NCBI RefSeq assembly: GCF_000307875.1
Contig: NZ_AJLS01000036.1
Span: 122,493-186,492 of the forward strand
Length of the DNA stretch: 64,000 nucleotides
Reading direction: 5' to 3'
Origin: Neobacillus bataviensis LMG 21833
Lineage (GTDB): Bacteria > Bacillota > Bacilli > Bacillales > Cytobacillaceae
The position numbers and the translations under genes were made by a program. Positions 16,604-25,482 of this stretch are shown here, piece after piece; positions within the stretch are counted from its first letter, which is position 1; every line of letters begins with the position of its first letter. The notes below the pieces were generated by a model. The model was given only the letters and a program-made list of their open reading frames with translations. It searched no databases and was not told the origin of the DNA.

Positions 16604-18484
16604 TTGGAAAAACGATATTTTACGATTGGGATGGCTGGGCATATTGACCATGGAAAAACCTCTTTAACGAAAGCCCTAACCAATGTGGATACGGATCGAC
16701 TTAAAGAGGAAAAAGAACGACAAATCTCGATTGAACTTGGATTTGCTCCATTATATGAAGACGATGAAATCCAAATTTCCGTAATTGATGTTCCAGGACA
16801 TGAACGGTTTATCAGGCAAATGATTGCAGGAGTTGCCGGAATTGATTTGGTGGTGCTGGTCGTTGCAGCTGATGAAGGTGTGATGCCACAGACAAGGGAA
16901 CATCTGGACATCCTAAAATTTTTAGGGATAAAAAATGGTGTAATCGCGATTACAAAGATTGACAGGGTAGACGAAGAATTTATTGAACTGGTCAAGGATG
17001 ATATTTTAGAAGAGCTAACCAATACAGTTTTTGAGGGTGCCCCATTTATGCTCGTTGACAGCTTATCAAAAAAAGGAATTGGTGAAACAAAAGACCTGAT
17101 TATCAAAACCTTAATGGAACAAGAAATGCGTGATGCAAAAGGGGCATTCCGACTTCCGATTGATCAAGTGTTCACGGTAAAAGGTCAAGGCACTGTTGTT
17201 CGTGGAACGGTTTATGAAGGGACCGTTGAAGAAGGACAAGCATTGAAAATAATGCCGAACGGGCTGGAGGTAAGGGCTAGGCAAATACAAGTCCACCATA
17301 AACAAGCCCAAAAGGCGTATGCGGGACAGAGGACTGCAATCAACCTTTCTAATGTATCAAAGGAAGATTTAGAGCGTGGTGATGTCCTTGTTTCATCCGA
17401 ACATTTTATTGTGACGAGAACTGTAGATGTGGCGATTCGGGTAGTGGAGGATCTTGAACATCTGGTCAAGCAGCGGATGCCAATCAAGCTTCATATTGGT
17501 ACGGCGGAGGTTATGGGACGGATTGTGTTCTTTGACCGTAATGAGATTAAAGAAGAAAATGGCGAGATCCTTTGTCAGCTGCGGCTTGAGGAAGAAATTC
17601 TAACGAAACGCGGCGACCGCTTTATTTTACGCAGGCCAAGCCCTCAGGAAACAATTGGCGGCGGCTGGGTTATTGACCCACTTGGAAATAAGTATCGCTT
17701 CGGAAATCAGACAGTTGAAGATCTTGAGAAGAAAAAGGTTGGTACCCCAAAGGAGCGAATCATGGCAGCTTTAGTGGAAGGGAAGAGCCTTCAGCTAAAT
17801 GAGTTAATAACACGGACTGCACTTGATGATGAAGCATTAACTGAGCAATTAAGCGATAACGACTTTGTTTTATATAATGATAAAGAGTATACACTTCATT
17901 CAATAATCAATTCCATTGAAGAAGATATTTTCGATAGATTACAGGAATTCCATCTGACTCATTCAATGAAGGCGGGGGTAAACAAGGCAGAGCTTTTGCA
18001 CGTATTACAAAAAAAGTTTCCCAAATCATTGCTGGATTTTGTTGTGGAAAATGGGATTGCAAATGAAATTTTTAAGAGAAAAGAACAATACGTGTCCCTT
18101 AAAGCATTTGTCCCGCATGTTCCGAAAAGCTGGGAAAAACGGACTGAAAATCTGCTAATGGAATTAAAAAAGGATGGACTTAAGGTTCGGTATCTAAAGG
18201 ACTATTTTTCTTCCGCTGGAATTCCGGAAACACTAGAGTTTGATTTGAAGAAATTCTTGGAAGACCAACAGCTAATCGTTCAACTAGATGAGAAATTTGC
18301 CTATCATGGGGAAGTGTTCAGGGGAGCGGTTGATAAACTTCGCAGCCAAACTGGTTCTGAATTTGAAGTCGGGGAAGCGAAGGAAGTTCTTGACCTTTCA
18401 AGAAAATACATGATTCCGTTTCTAGAAAGATTGGATGCAAATGGTTTAACAAAAAGAGTTGAGAACAAACGAGTCTGGAAATAA
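16604..18484 (+). CDS. selB: selenocysteine-specific elongation factor SelB
   Basis: GTPase that brings selenocysteyl-tRNA to UGA codons marked by a SECIS hairpin; 626 residues. The G domain has GHIDHGKT (G1), DTDRLKEEKER then ISIELGFAPL (the SelB-type effector region), DVPGHERF (G3) and TKID (G4). EF-Tu-like domains II and III follow, and the C-terminal ~250 residues contain the SelB winged-helix repeats, ending in LSRKYMIPFLERLDANGLTKR, which bind SECIS RNA. TTG 16604 is preferred, with GAAGGTGG upstream. No selA, selD, selC or selenoprotein gene is visible in the window, so it stands alone between mntH and a TerD gene. Confidence 0.93.
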   Translation: MEKRYFTIGMAGHIDHGKTSLTKALTNVDTDRLKEEKERQISIELGFAPLYEDDEIQISVIDVPGHERFIRQMIAGVAGIDLVVLVVAADEGVMPQTREHLDILKFLGIKNGVIAITKIDRVDEEFIELVKDDILEELTNTVFEGAPFMLVDSLSKKGIGETKDLIIKTLMEQEMRDAKGAFRLPIDQVFTVKGQGTVVRGTVYEGTVEEGQALKIMPNGLEVRARQIQVHHKQAQKAYAGQRTAINLSNVSKEDLERGDVLVSSEHFIVTRTVDVAIRVVEDLEHLVKQRMPIKLHIGTAEVMGRIVFFDRNEIKEENGEILCQLRLEEEILTKRGDRFILRRPSPQETIGGGWVIDPLGNKYRFGNQTVEDLEKKKVGTPKERIMAALVEGKSLQLNELITRTALDDEALTEQLSDNDFVLYNDKEYTLHSIINSIEEDIFDRLQEFHLTHSMKAGVNKAELLHVLQKKFPKSLLDFVVENGIANEIFKRKEQYVSLKAFVPHVPKSWEKRTENLLMELKKDGLKVRYLKDYFSSAGIPETLEFDLKKFLEDQQLIVQLDEKFAYHGEVFRGAVDKLRSQTGSEFEVGEAKEVLDLSRKYMIPFLERLDANGLTKRVENKRVWK

Positions 18485-18486
18485 AT

Positions 18487-18521
18487 AAAGCCCCATTTCC
18501 TTGTTGGAAATGGGGCTTTTA
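18487..18521. terminator. bidirectional terminator between selB and the TerD gene
   Basis: Fourteen-bp stem AAAGCCCCATTTCC with GGAAATGGGGCTTT and a 5-base loop, A/T-flanked on both sides; it serves convergent genes. Confidence 0.95.
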
Positions 18522-18524
18522 AAG

Positions 18525-19994
18525 TTACGAAAGAAATTCAGCAGGGTTTAAGCCAAGTTCACGGCAGATGTCGGCAACCATTTGCTGTTCAGTTGGGTCG
18601 AAGTTGCCATCCGCATAGCCAATAGCAATGCAATAGCGGGCAACTAAGCGAGCTATTTCTGGCTTAGTTCTTATTTTTCCAAGGGCACGAAATGCTTCAG
18701 CACGACCCATCATGCGGTCATTTTCCATTTTTGAAATGAATAAATTGAATTTCTGAATGACTTTATTTGTATCAAAGACGCGTAATTCTTCACTTTGATT
18801 GACAAATTCGAGCATTTTTTGCCGTTCAGATGCGTCTAGATATCCATCGGCCATTGCGACTAAAGCGCATGCCGCAACGACTGCATCTAGAACGTCTTGA
18901 CTTTTATAGCGATTGAATACATCCTGTGCTTTTCGCTTTTGATTGTTCGCCCATTCGGCATAATCCGTTTGCGAAGGGGACCAATTATTGCCGCAGCTAT
19001 TACAAGAGAACTTTAATTGGTTTTGCCCAATAAAACCGCCCAATAAACCGACTGGGCCAAGGATTAATCCGCCAATGGCAGCTTTGCCGAGACCAAATCC
19101 TTTTTTCCCGGTTCGAACATTTGTTGAATGGCAGCGCGGGCACATAATATCGTCACCACCGTAAGATTGACGGGCGGTAGATGACGATGGGTTTGCAGTC
19201 TGTGATGGATACCCATAGGCCGGCTGCTGGTAGGAGCTATTGCCCGGCTGGTTTTGTTGATATGGATTATAGCTAGTTTGGTTTTGCTGGTATGGATCAT
19301 ATTGATTCGAATTACTTTGCTGGAACGAATTAGTTGGTTGAAAATTGTTACCAGGAATTTGATTTTGCTGATAATTTGGCTGTTGAGTTGCTGGTGATGC
19401 CGGTGCATTAGCTGGCGGATCATCAACCGATATCCCAAAGTTACGGCACAAAGCGGCTAAACCACCCTGAAAACCACTTGCAATCGCATTGAATTTCCAT
19501 TCGCCGTTATGACGGTATACTTCAGCGGCAACAATTGCCGTTTCCACCGTAAAATTCCTGCCTAAGTTAAATCGCAACAGCTCTTCGTTAGTCAGTTCAT
19601 TAAAAATACGAACATAGGATTCTGCTACTTGTCCGAAATTTTGCCGTTTTACCTGTGCGTCGTGAATCGTAATGGTAAAGGCAATTCGGTGAATATGAGC
19701 AGGTACTTTGTTCAAATCAATTCTGATCTGTTCATCATCATTAACACCTGAACCAATTCGGCTGTCGCCGCTATAAATGATTGAGCCATTTCCGCCGTTA
19801 GGGTTGTTATAAAAAACAAAGTCTTGATCACTGTTTACTTTCCCAGATTCGCCTAATAAAAATGCTGAGGCATCCAAATCAAAATTGGAACTAAGACTGC
19901 TGCCATTCCAGCCCAAACCGACTACTACATTTTGCAGGCCGGGATGCGATTTCGTTAGATCAACCTTTTGCCCTTTACTAAGTGTAACACCCAC
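18525..19994 (-). CDS. TerD-TerB fusion protein with zinc ribbon and low-complexity linker
   Basis: Multidomain stress protein of about 489 residues. Residues 1-190 are a TerD domain (VGLGWN, FDLDASAFLL, the acidic Ca-binding region). Residues ~197-283 are a Q/N/P/Y/S-rich linker with repeated YxPYQQNQ units. Four cysteines (near 288, 291, 334, 337) form a split zinc ribbon around a glycine-rich hydrophobic stretch. Residues ~365-489 are a TerB-like helical domain (CALVAMADGYLDASE, IAIGYADGNFDPTEQQ). TerD/TerB proteins are linked to tellurite, phage and envelope-stress responses. The start is probably GTG 19994 (AAGGAG eight bases upstream) rather than GTG 20003. No other ter gene is adjacent, which is unusual. 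Confidence 0.88.
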   Translation of the reverse strand: MGVTLSKGQKVDLTKSHPGLQNVVVGLGWNGSSLSSNFDLDASAFLLGESGKVNSDQDFVFYNNPNGGNGSIIYSGDSRIGSGVNDDEQIRIDLNKVPAHIHRIAFTITIHDAQVKRQNFGQVAESYVRIFNELTNEELLRFNLGRNFTVETAIVAAEVYRHNGEWKFNAIASGFQGGLAALCRNFGISVDDPPANAPASPATQQPNYQQNQIPGNNFQPTNSFQQSNSNQYDPYQQNQTSYNPYQQNQPGNSSYQQPAYGYPSQTANPSSSTARQSYGGDDIMCPRCHSTNVRTGKKGFGLGKAAIGGLILGPVGLLGGFIGQNQLKFSCNSCGNNWSPSQTDYAEWANNQKRKAQDVFNRYKSQDVLDAVVAACALVAMADGYLDASERQKMLEFVNQSEELRVFDTNKVIQKFNLFISKMENDRMMGRAEAFRALGKIRTKPEIARLVARYCIAIGYADGNFDPTEQQMVADICRELGLNPAEFLS

Positions 19995-20144
19995 ACTTTT
20001 CACTCCTTATCCATAATGTTTCTATGTAGATTATAATGCAATTTCTATAAAGGGAAAAACTTCTAGTTTATAAAAATACTTTGCCTGTTCTTTAATTGTA
20101 CGAGATAGGGGGCAAAAAGTTTCACTTTATTTTCGGCAAAAAGA

Positions 20145-20180
20145 AATGAGAGGCTAACTTATCTAAGTTAGCCCCTCATT
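20145..20180 (-). terminator. terminator of the alanine symporter gene
   Basis: Arms 20145-20160 and 20165-20180 pair over 15 of 16 positions around a 4-base loop. On the minus strand they are followed by TTCTTTTT. Confidence 0.85.
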
Positions 20181-20192
20181 CCATTCAATGCA

Positions 20193-21653
20193 TCAGCCTG
20201 TTTTTTCAGTTTCAAGTGGAGTAGAATGCTCATGTTCCCAATAATCTGCATTTTTTATTCCCAGCTTAACAGGGTCAAATACAGGATCTTTCCCATCTTT
20301 TAATTGTGCTTCATAGTCTTTTAGCACTTTTAATGTCGGTTTAGTAAGGAGAAGAATCGCAATGATATTTAACCAAGCCATACTCCCTACACCTACGTCA
20401 CCTAATGCCCAAGCAAGACCAGCTGTTTTCACACTTCCATAGAATACCATTCCGCAGATGACTATCTTTAGAAGGAATATGGTCCAAGGACGTTTTGTTT
20501 TTCTATTAATATAGGCAAGGTTTGTTTCTGCCATATAATAATAGGCCATAATTGTCGTAAAAGCGAAGAAAAATAATGAAAGTGCTACAAATGGAGCCCC
20601 AAAGCCAGGGAATACAGCTTCAACCGCTTTTTGTGTATAGCCAGGACCTGGTTCCATTTTTCCAAGGTTTGTTACAATCGCTTTTCCACCCTCTGGTGTA
20701 ACATTGTACATACCAGTAATGAGAATCATGAATGCTGTTGCAGAACAAACTAATAACGTATCTACGTAAACAGAGAATGCTTGTACAATTCCTTGCTTGG
20801 CAGGATGTGATACCTCAGCCGCAGCTGCAGCATGTGGACCAGTCCCTTGACCCGCTTCATTTGAATAGATTCCACGTTTAACTCCCCATGAAATGGCAGC
20901 ACCTAGGATCCCGCCAAATGCGGCATCTGCACCGAAAGCACTTGAGAAGATTAGTTTTAATACACCTGGTAATTCAGAAATATTCATAAACGTAATAGTA
21001 AGAGCGACTAAAATATAAGCTAACGCCATGAAAGGGACAACAATTTCAGCAACACGAGCGATTCGTTTTACGCCGCCAAAGATGATGATCGCGAGGAACA
21101 ATACAATGACGCCGCCGGTAATCGCTGGATTAATTCCGAAAGCGTTTTCAACACTTAGGGAAATACTATTTGCTTGAACCCCAGGTAAAAGCACTCCTGT
21201 TGCAATAACTGTTACAATGGCGAATAAAACAGCATACCATTTAATGTTTAGTCCTTTTTCTATGTAATATGCAGGGCCGCCACGGAATTGACCATCCTGT
21301 TTTGTTTTATACACTTGTCCTAAGGTAGATTCGATGAATGCTGAACCTGCACCTAAGAAGGCCATCATCCACATCCAGAAAACCGCTCCCGGTCCTCCAA
21401 ATGCAATAGCGGTTGCAACGCCGGCAATGTTTCCTGTACCAACGCGGCCTGATAACGAAAGACTTAAGGCTTGGAATGAAGAAATACCGGCATCAGATTT
21501 TCCCCCTTTAAACATTAACGATACGATATCTTTCATATGCCTGACTTGAAGAAACCTAGTTGCAAGTGTGTAAAACAGCCCCACCCCTAAACACAAATAA
21601 ATTAATGCCTGACTCCAAATAATTCCATTCAACCAATTTACAAAGTTCTCCAT
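20193..21653 (-). CDS. alanine/glycine:cation symporter (AGCS family)
   Basis: Sodium- or proton-coupled amino acid importer, 486 residues, about 11 membrane helices. SLSGRVGTGNIAGVATAIAF is the family signature, and NEAGQGTGPHAAAAAEVSHP is the conserved cytoplasmic loop. ATG 21653 has AAAAAGGGGGAAA upstream; the 18 extra codons before it are not family-like. Monocistronic and divergent from the ABC export operon. Similar to B. subtilis AlsT/YrbD types; glycine, alanine or glutamine specificity cannot be told. Confidence 0.93.
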   Translation of the reverse strand: MENFVNWLNGIIWSQALIYLCLGVGLFYTLATRFLQVRHMKDIVSLMFKGGKSDAGISSFQALSLSLSGRVGTGNIAGVATAIAFGGPGAVFWMWMMAFLGAGSAFIESTLGQVYKTKQDGQFRGGPAYYIEKGLNIKWYAVLFAIVTVIATGVLLPGVQANSISLSVENAFGINPAITGGVIVLFLAIIIFGGVKRIARVAEIVVPFMALAYILVALTITFMNISELPGVLKLIFSSAFGADAAFGGILGAAISWGVKRGIYSNEAGQGTGPHAAAAAEVSHPAKQGIVQAFSVYVDTLLVCSATAFMILITGMYNVTPEGGKAIVTNLGKMEPGPGYTQKAVEAVFPGFGAPFVALSLFFFAFTTIMAYYYMAETNLAYINRKTKRPWTIFLLKIVICGMVFYGSVKTAGLAWALGDVGVGSMAWLNIIAILLLTKPTLKVLKDYEAQLKDGKDPVFDPVKLGIKNADYWEHEHSTPLETEKTG

Positions 21654-21784
21654 AAATTTCCCCCTTTTTCCTTTATGTTTATTATTATATAACAGAATAT
21701 TACACAAGAGAAAGAATTTTTTAAATTATTAATTATTTCACCATATTAAAGCGTTAGACTACTATAACATTCTTATCATTTCCT

Positions 21785-21816
21785 TTAAGGAAATGTTAAG
21801 GAACAAACGTAATAAT
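21785..21816 (+). promoter_or_regulatory. candidate response-regulator operator and -10 of the ABC export operon
   Basis: Two direct repeats TTAAGG start at 21785 and 21796, exactly 11 bp apart, and are followed nine bases later by AATAAT (21811-21816), a -10-like hexamer. Direct repeats with one helical-turn spacing upstream of a -10 are the usual binding pattern of OmpR/PhoB-type activators. The same arrangement occurs after the kinase gene at 26758, so the neighbouring response regulator is the likely binder. Confidence 0.55.
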
Positions 21817-21876
21817 AGGCTTATTCTAAATCACATTCTGGCCACATGACCGGGATCAGAAAAGGAGTAAGCATAG

Positions 21877-22851
21877 ATGAAAAAATGGATTTTAATTGTA
21901 GTAGGGGTACTGGTAGTTGGATTTGTTGGATACCAATGGTACTCATCAAAAACAAGTACGCAGACAGCTTCAGCACTGGTAAGGACAGCAAATGTTCAAA
22001 AAGGAACATTAGAGGTCAAGATTAGCGGGTCTGGGACGGTGCAGTCGGTTACGAACGAAGATATAAAGTCGTTAATCGATAACAATGAAATAGATGAAGT
22101 GTTAGTTGCTTCAGGAGAGGAAGTCAAAAAAGGAGCAGTACTGATGACTTATATAGATGGAAGTGATCCAATAATAGCACCAGCTGATGGCGTGATCACT
22201 GCTATATCTGTTCTAAATGGTGAACGAGTTAATAACGGACAAGTTGTCGCCCATCTAACCAACTACAAAGACTTACAAACCGTAGTACAAATTGATGAAC
22301 TTGATATTCCAAAAATCGAAAAAGATCAAACTGTAGCCTTAAAAGTAAATGCGTTTCCCGACCAAATTTTCACTGGAACAGTAACAACAGTTGCGGAAGA
22401 GGGAGCAGCAACAAACGGCGTCTCCAATTTTGATGTCACTATCCATATCGACAAACCAGATCATCTTAAAGTAGGGATGAGCACGGAAGCAAGTATCCTA
22501 ACAGCTAGTAAAGAAAATACTCTTTATGTACCACTGGATGCGGTTCATACAGTCAATGGTGAAAAATATGTCATCGCGGCTTCGGCAGGTACAGACAATG
22601 CGAATTCAGGAAAAGCGCAAATAACAGTGAAAACGGGTTTAGCGAATGAAGATTTTGTTGAAATCACTGATGGTCTTTCTGAAGGTGATACGGTTCAATT
22701 ACCACAATTAGCAACTGGAAACTCCTCCGGTAATCAAATGAGAACGATGCAAGGAAGCTTTGGAGGTGGAATGGGCGGTTTTGGTAATATGGGAGGAATG
22801 AACCGCAGTGGGGGTGGACGAGCACAATTTGGCGGAAGGAGCGGAAATTAA
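21877..22851 (+). CDS. membrane-fusion/adaptor subunit of a MacAB/YknXYZ-type ABC exporter
   Basis: HlyD/RND-type adaptor of 324 residues. One N-terminal membrane helix (residues 4-19) anchors it; the lipoyl/hairpin region (VKISGSGTVQS, DNNEIDEVLVASGEEVKKG, IIAPADGVI) and beta-barrel (LDIPKIEKDQTVALKVNAFP) follow. It should link the ATPase/permease to the outside of the membrane. The C-terminal ~45 residues are Gly/Met/Asn-rich (SFGGGMGGFGNMGGMNRSGGG), an odd low-complexity tail. Its stop overlaps the next ATG by one base. The closest known system is B. subtilis YknX, part of a toxin-protection exporter; MacA is the Gram-negative analogue. Confidence 0.9.
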   Translation: MKKWILIVVGVLVVGFVGYQWYSSKTSTQTASALVRTANVQKGTLEVKISGSGTVQSVTNEDIKSLIDNNEIDEVLVASGEEVKKGAVLMTYIDGSDPIIAPADGVITAISVLNGERVNNGQVVAHLTNYKDLQTVVQIDELDIPKIEKDQTVALKVNAFPDQIFTGTVTTVAEEGAATNGVSNFDVTIHIDKPDHLKVGMSTEASILTASKENTLYVPLDAVHTVNGEKYVIAASAGTDNANSGKAQITVKTGLANEDFVEITDGLSEGDTVQLPQLATGNSSGNQMRTMQGSFGGGMGGFGNMGGMNRSGGGRAQFGGRSGN

Positions 22852-23561
22852 TGGGTACACCTATTATTCAAATTAGGAATCTAATGAAAACCTATAAACT
22901 TGGCGGTGAGACTGTCCGTGCGTTAAATGATGTATCCATTGAAATTGACAAGGGTGAATTTTTAGCCATTATCGGTCCTTCCGGTTCAGGAAAGTCGACC
23001 TTGATGAATATGATTGGCTGCCTGGACCTGCCGGAATCCGGAACGTATTTACTGGATGGTAAAGATATTGGAAAAATGAATGACAATCAGCTAGCGGTAA
23101 TTCGAAATCAAAAAATTGGCTTTATTTTTCAAAATTTTAATCTGTTAACCAAATTATCAGCTCTTGAGAATGTGGAACTTCCCTTGCTTTATGCGGGTAT
23201 ACCTGCGAAAGAACGGCGTGAAAAATCCTTAGAGAGTCTAGAGAAAGTTGGGTTAAGAGAGCGTGCAGGACATTTGCCAACCCAGCTTTCGGGGGGACAG
23301 CAGCAACGGGTTGCCATTGCCAGAGCCCTTGCAGGTAATCCTTCGATTCTACTTGCGGATGAACCGACTGGAGCCTTAGATAGCAAGACGAGTCAGGAGA
23401 TATTATATTTAATACAAGAATTAAACGAGTTAGGCCATACGATTATTTTAATAACACATGATTTAACGATTGCCCAACAAGCAAAAAGAATGGTCAGTAT
23501 TCAGGATGGGCAGCTGCAAGAGAACGGGGGTGAACTAATTGGGAATATGGCAATCTATTAA
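22851..23561 (+). CDS. ABC exporter ATP-binding protein, MacB/YknY/LolD type
   Basis: ATPase subunit of 236 residues. Walker A is GPSGSGKST, the Q-loop lies in [11 protein letters not shown], the signature is LSGGQQQR, Walker [12 protein letters not shown] and the switch His in LITHD. The MacB-type pattern ([22 protein letters not shown]) assigns it to mechanotransmission-type exporters. Start overlaps the adaptor stop; its own end overlaps the permease start by 23 bp, so the three genes are tightly coupled. Confidence 0.94.
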   Translation: MGTPIIQIRNLMKTYKLGGETVRALNDVSIEIDKGEFLAIIGPSGSGKSTLMNMIGCLDLPESGTYLLDGKDIGKMNDNQLAVIRNQKIGFIFQNFNLLTKLSALENVELPLLYAGIPAKERREKSLESLEKVGLRERAGHLPTQLSGGQQQRVAIARALAGNPSILLADEPTGALDSKTSQEILYLIQELNELGHTIILITHDLTIAQQAKRMVSIQDGQLQENGGELIGNMAIY

Positions 23562-24705
23562 GATGGCACTCCGGAGTATTAAAGGAAATAAACTTAGGTC
23601 GGCATTAACAATGCTAGGGATGATCATTGGGGTGTCCTCAGTGATCATTCTCGTCTCTATTGCACAAGGGTCTGCTCAAAATGTAACAAGTCGAATTAAT
23701 CAATTAGGTACAAATTTATTAACGATTAATTCCTTTGGAACAGATATTGTCTTATCGGAAGATAAAATTGATGGGTTAAGTAAATTAAACGGAGTTAAAG
23801 CGGTGGCACCTGTCGTTCAGGGACGTGTAAATGTGAAAAAAGATAGAACAACATCACAGGTTTCTTTAATCGGAACAAACGCTGCCTATTCATCTGTTCG
23901 AGATGCAAAGGTTAGCCAAGGCCGATTTATTACCGACTTAGATATTGAATATCGACAGAAGATTGCGGTCATTGGTTCGGATACAGCTTCCTCTTATTTT
24001 GGAACAGAAAACCCAGTCGGTCAATATCTTCAAATTGATGGAACCTCCTTCAAAGTTGTTGGCGTTCTCGTTTCTAAAGGAAGTTCCTTGGGACAAAGCG
24101 GTGATAATGTTATAATCGTTCCTTTAAGTACGGGACAACGCTTGGTTAAGAGTACGACGATCAGTCAGGTTTATTTACAAGGAAAAAGTGAAGATCAAAT
24201 GGATTTTGTGATGAACGAAGTAGAAATGAAAATGGCTTCATTATTTCCTAACAAAAGTGATTCGTATAGTGTAACGAACCAGCAGGATCTAATGGATACG
24301 ATGAGCTCCGTCAATGATACAATGACGATGATGTTAGGCGGTATTGCCAGTATTTCATTGCTTGTAGGTGGAATTGGTATCATGAATATCATGCTGGTAT
24401 CTGTTTCGGAAAGAACAAAAGAAATAGGGATTCGAAAAGCAATTGGAGCTAAAAGGCGCGATGTCCTTCTCCAATTCCTTATCGAAGCTGTGGTATTAAG
24501 TGGAGTCGGTGGACTAATAGGGATTCTAACGGGAGTAGGATTGGGGAAACTATTATCAGCACTATTAAATTTAACTGTCACATTCACATCCTCCATTATG
24601 TTTTCGTCTTTCTTATTTTCATTAGCGGTCGGAGTGGTATTTGGTGTATTCCCAGCAAATAAGGCTTCAAAGTTAAATCCAATCCAAGCGCTTCGTTATG
24701 AATAA
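23539..24705 (+). CDS. ABC exporter permease, MacB/FtsX type (YknZ-like)
   Basis: Permease of 388 residues with the MacB plan: one N-terminal helix (NKLRSALTMLGMIIGVSSVI), a large extracellular MacB periplasmic-core domain (~50-260), then three helices with the FtsX domain (ISLLVGGIGIMNIMLVSVSERTKEIGIRKAIGAKRRDV). TTG 23539 is the start, with GGGGGTG upstream inside the ATPase gene. It works with the two preceding genes to move a substrate or signal, probably an antimicrobial or envelope-active compound, across the cell surface; the substrate is unknown. Confidence 0.93.
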   Translation: MGIWQSIKMALRSIKGNKLRSALTMLGMIIGVSSVIILVSIAQGSAQNVTSRINQLGTNLLTINSFGTDIVLSEDKIDGLSKLNGVKAVAPVVQGRVNVKKDRTTSQVSLIGTNAAYSSVRDAKVSQGRFITDLDIEYRQKIAVIGSDTASSYFGTENPVGQYLQIDGTSFKVVGVLVSKGSSLGQSGDNVIIVPLSTGQRLVKSTTISQVYLQGKSEDQMDFVMNEVEMKMASLFPNKSDSYSVTNQQDLMDTMSSVNDTMTMMLGGIASISLLVGGIGIMNIMLVSVSERTKEIGIRKAIGAKRRDVLLQFLIEAVVLSGVGGLIGILTGVGLGKLLSALLNLTVTFTSSIMFSSFLFSLAVGVVFGVFPANKASKLNPIQALRYE

Positions 24706-24801
24706 TAGCAAAAGGTAAAAAGCGGACACAAATATGTTTCGTCCGCTTTATTGCTATATAATGAATGATAGAAAAATCAATAATTAATTGGAGAGTTTGA
24801 T

Positions 24802-25473
24802 ATGCGCTTATTAGTGGTAGAAGATAATATTCCTTTATTAGAGTCAATTGTTCAGCTTTTATCAGATGAATTCGAAGTAGACCAGGCATCGAATGGGGAA
24901 GATGCATTATTTTTAGCAATGCAAAATATTCATGATGCCATTGTGCTTGATGTGATGATTCCGGAAATTGACGGCTTCGAGGTTTTACAGGAAATTCGAA
25001 AGAAAGGGTTGAAAACACCTGTACTCTTCTTAACAGCTAGGGATTCCTTGGAGGATCGGGTAAAAGGACTGGATAACGGCGGTGATGACTATCTAGTTAA
25101 ACCGTTTCAAGCGGCAGAATTAAAGGCAAGAATCCGCGCACTATTAAGGCGCAGCGGCAGCCTTACGACAAATCAAACGATACAATATCGCGGGATTGAA
25201 CTTCTGGGGAAGGAAAGGGATATTATTGCAAATGGTGATTCTATCAAATTAACATCTAAACAATACGAGCTTCTGGAATTTATGATCCAAAACAAAGGAG
25301 CAATTTTAACAAAAGAACAAATATATGACCGTGTTTGGGGATTTGATTCAGATACAACTATTGCTATTGTCGAAGTGTTTATGCACCATCTCCGAAAAAA
25401 ATTAGAACCGTTTGGTTATCATGCTGATATTAAAACCATCCGTGGTGTCGGCTACATGCTTAACGAAGAATAG
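24802..25473 (+). CDS. OmpR/PhoB family response regulator
   Basis: Two-component regulator, 223 residues. The receiver has the acidic pair ED at 7-8, phosphoacceptor Asp near residue 50 (LDVMIPE) and the Lys in VKPF. The C-terminal winged helix (LTSKQYELLEFMIQNKGAILTKEQIYDRVWG) binds DNA, usually direct repeats. The histidine kinase follows after 9 bp. Two matching TTAAGG direct-repeat sites flank this cluster and are the best candidate targets. Confidence 0.94.
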   Translation: MRLLVVEDNIPLLESIVQLLSDEFEVDQASNGEDALFLAMQNIHDAIVLDVMIPEIDGFEVLQEIRKKGLKTPVLFLTARDSLEDRVKGLDNGGDDYLVKPFQAAELKARIRALLRRSGSLTTNQTIQYRGIELLGKERDIIANGDSIKLTSKQYELLEFMIQNKGAILTKEQIYDRVWGFDSDTTIAIVEVFMHHLRKKLEPFGYHADIKTIRGVGYMLNEE

Positions 25474-25482
25474 GAGACTATT

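Noticed and set aside
16558..17106. 182-codon open frame on the minus strand inside selB
   Set aside because: It is a shadow of the selB coding frame; product is low-complexity Ser/Ile-rich with no start signal.
18525..19994. part of a tellurite-resistance (ter) operon
   Set aside because: No terA, terC, terE, terZ or telA gene flanks it; both neighbours are unrelated and separated by terminators.
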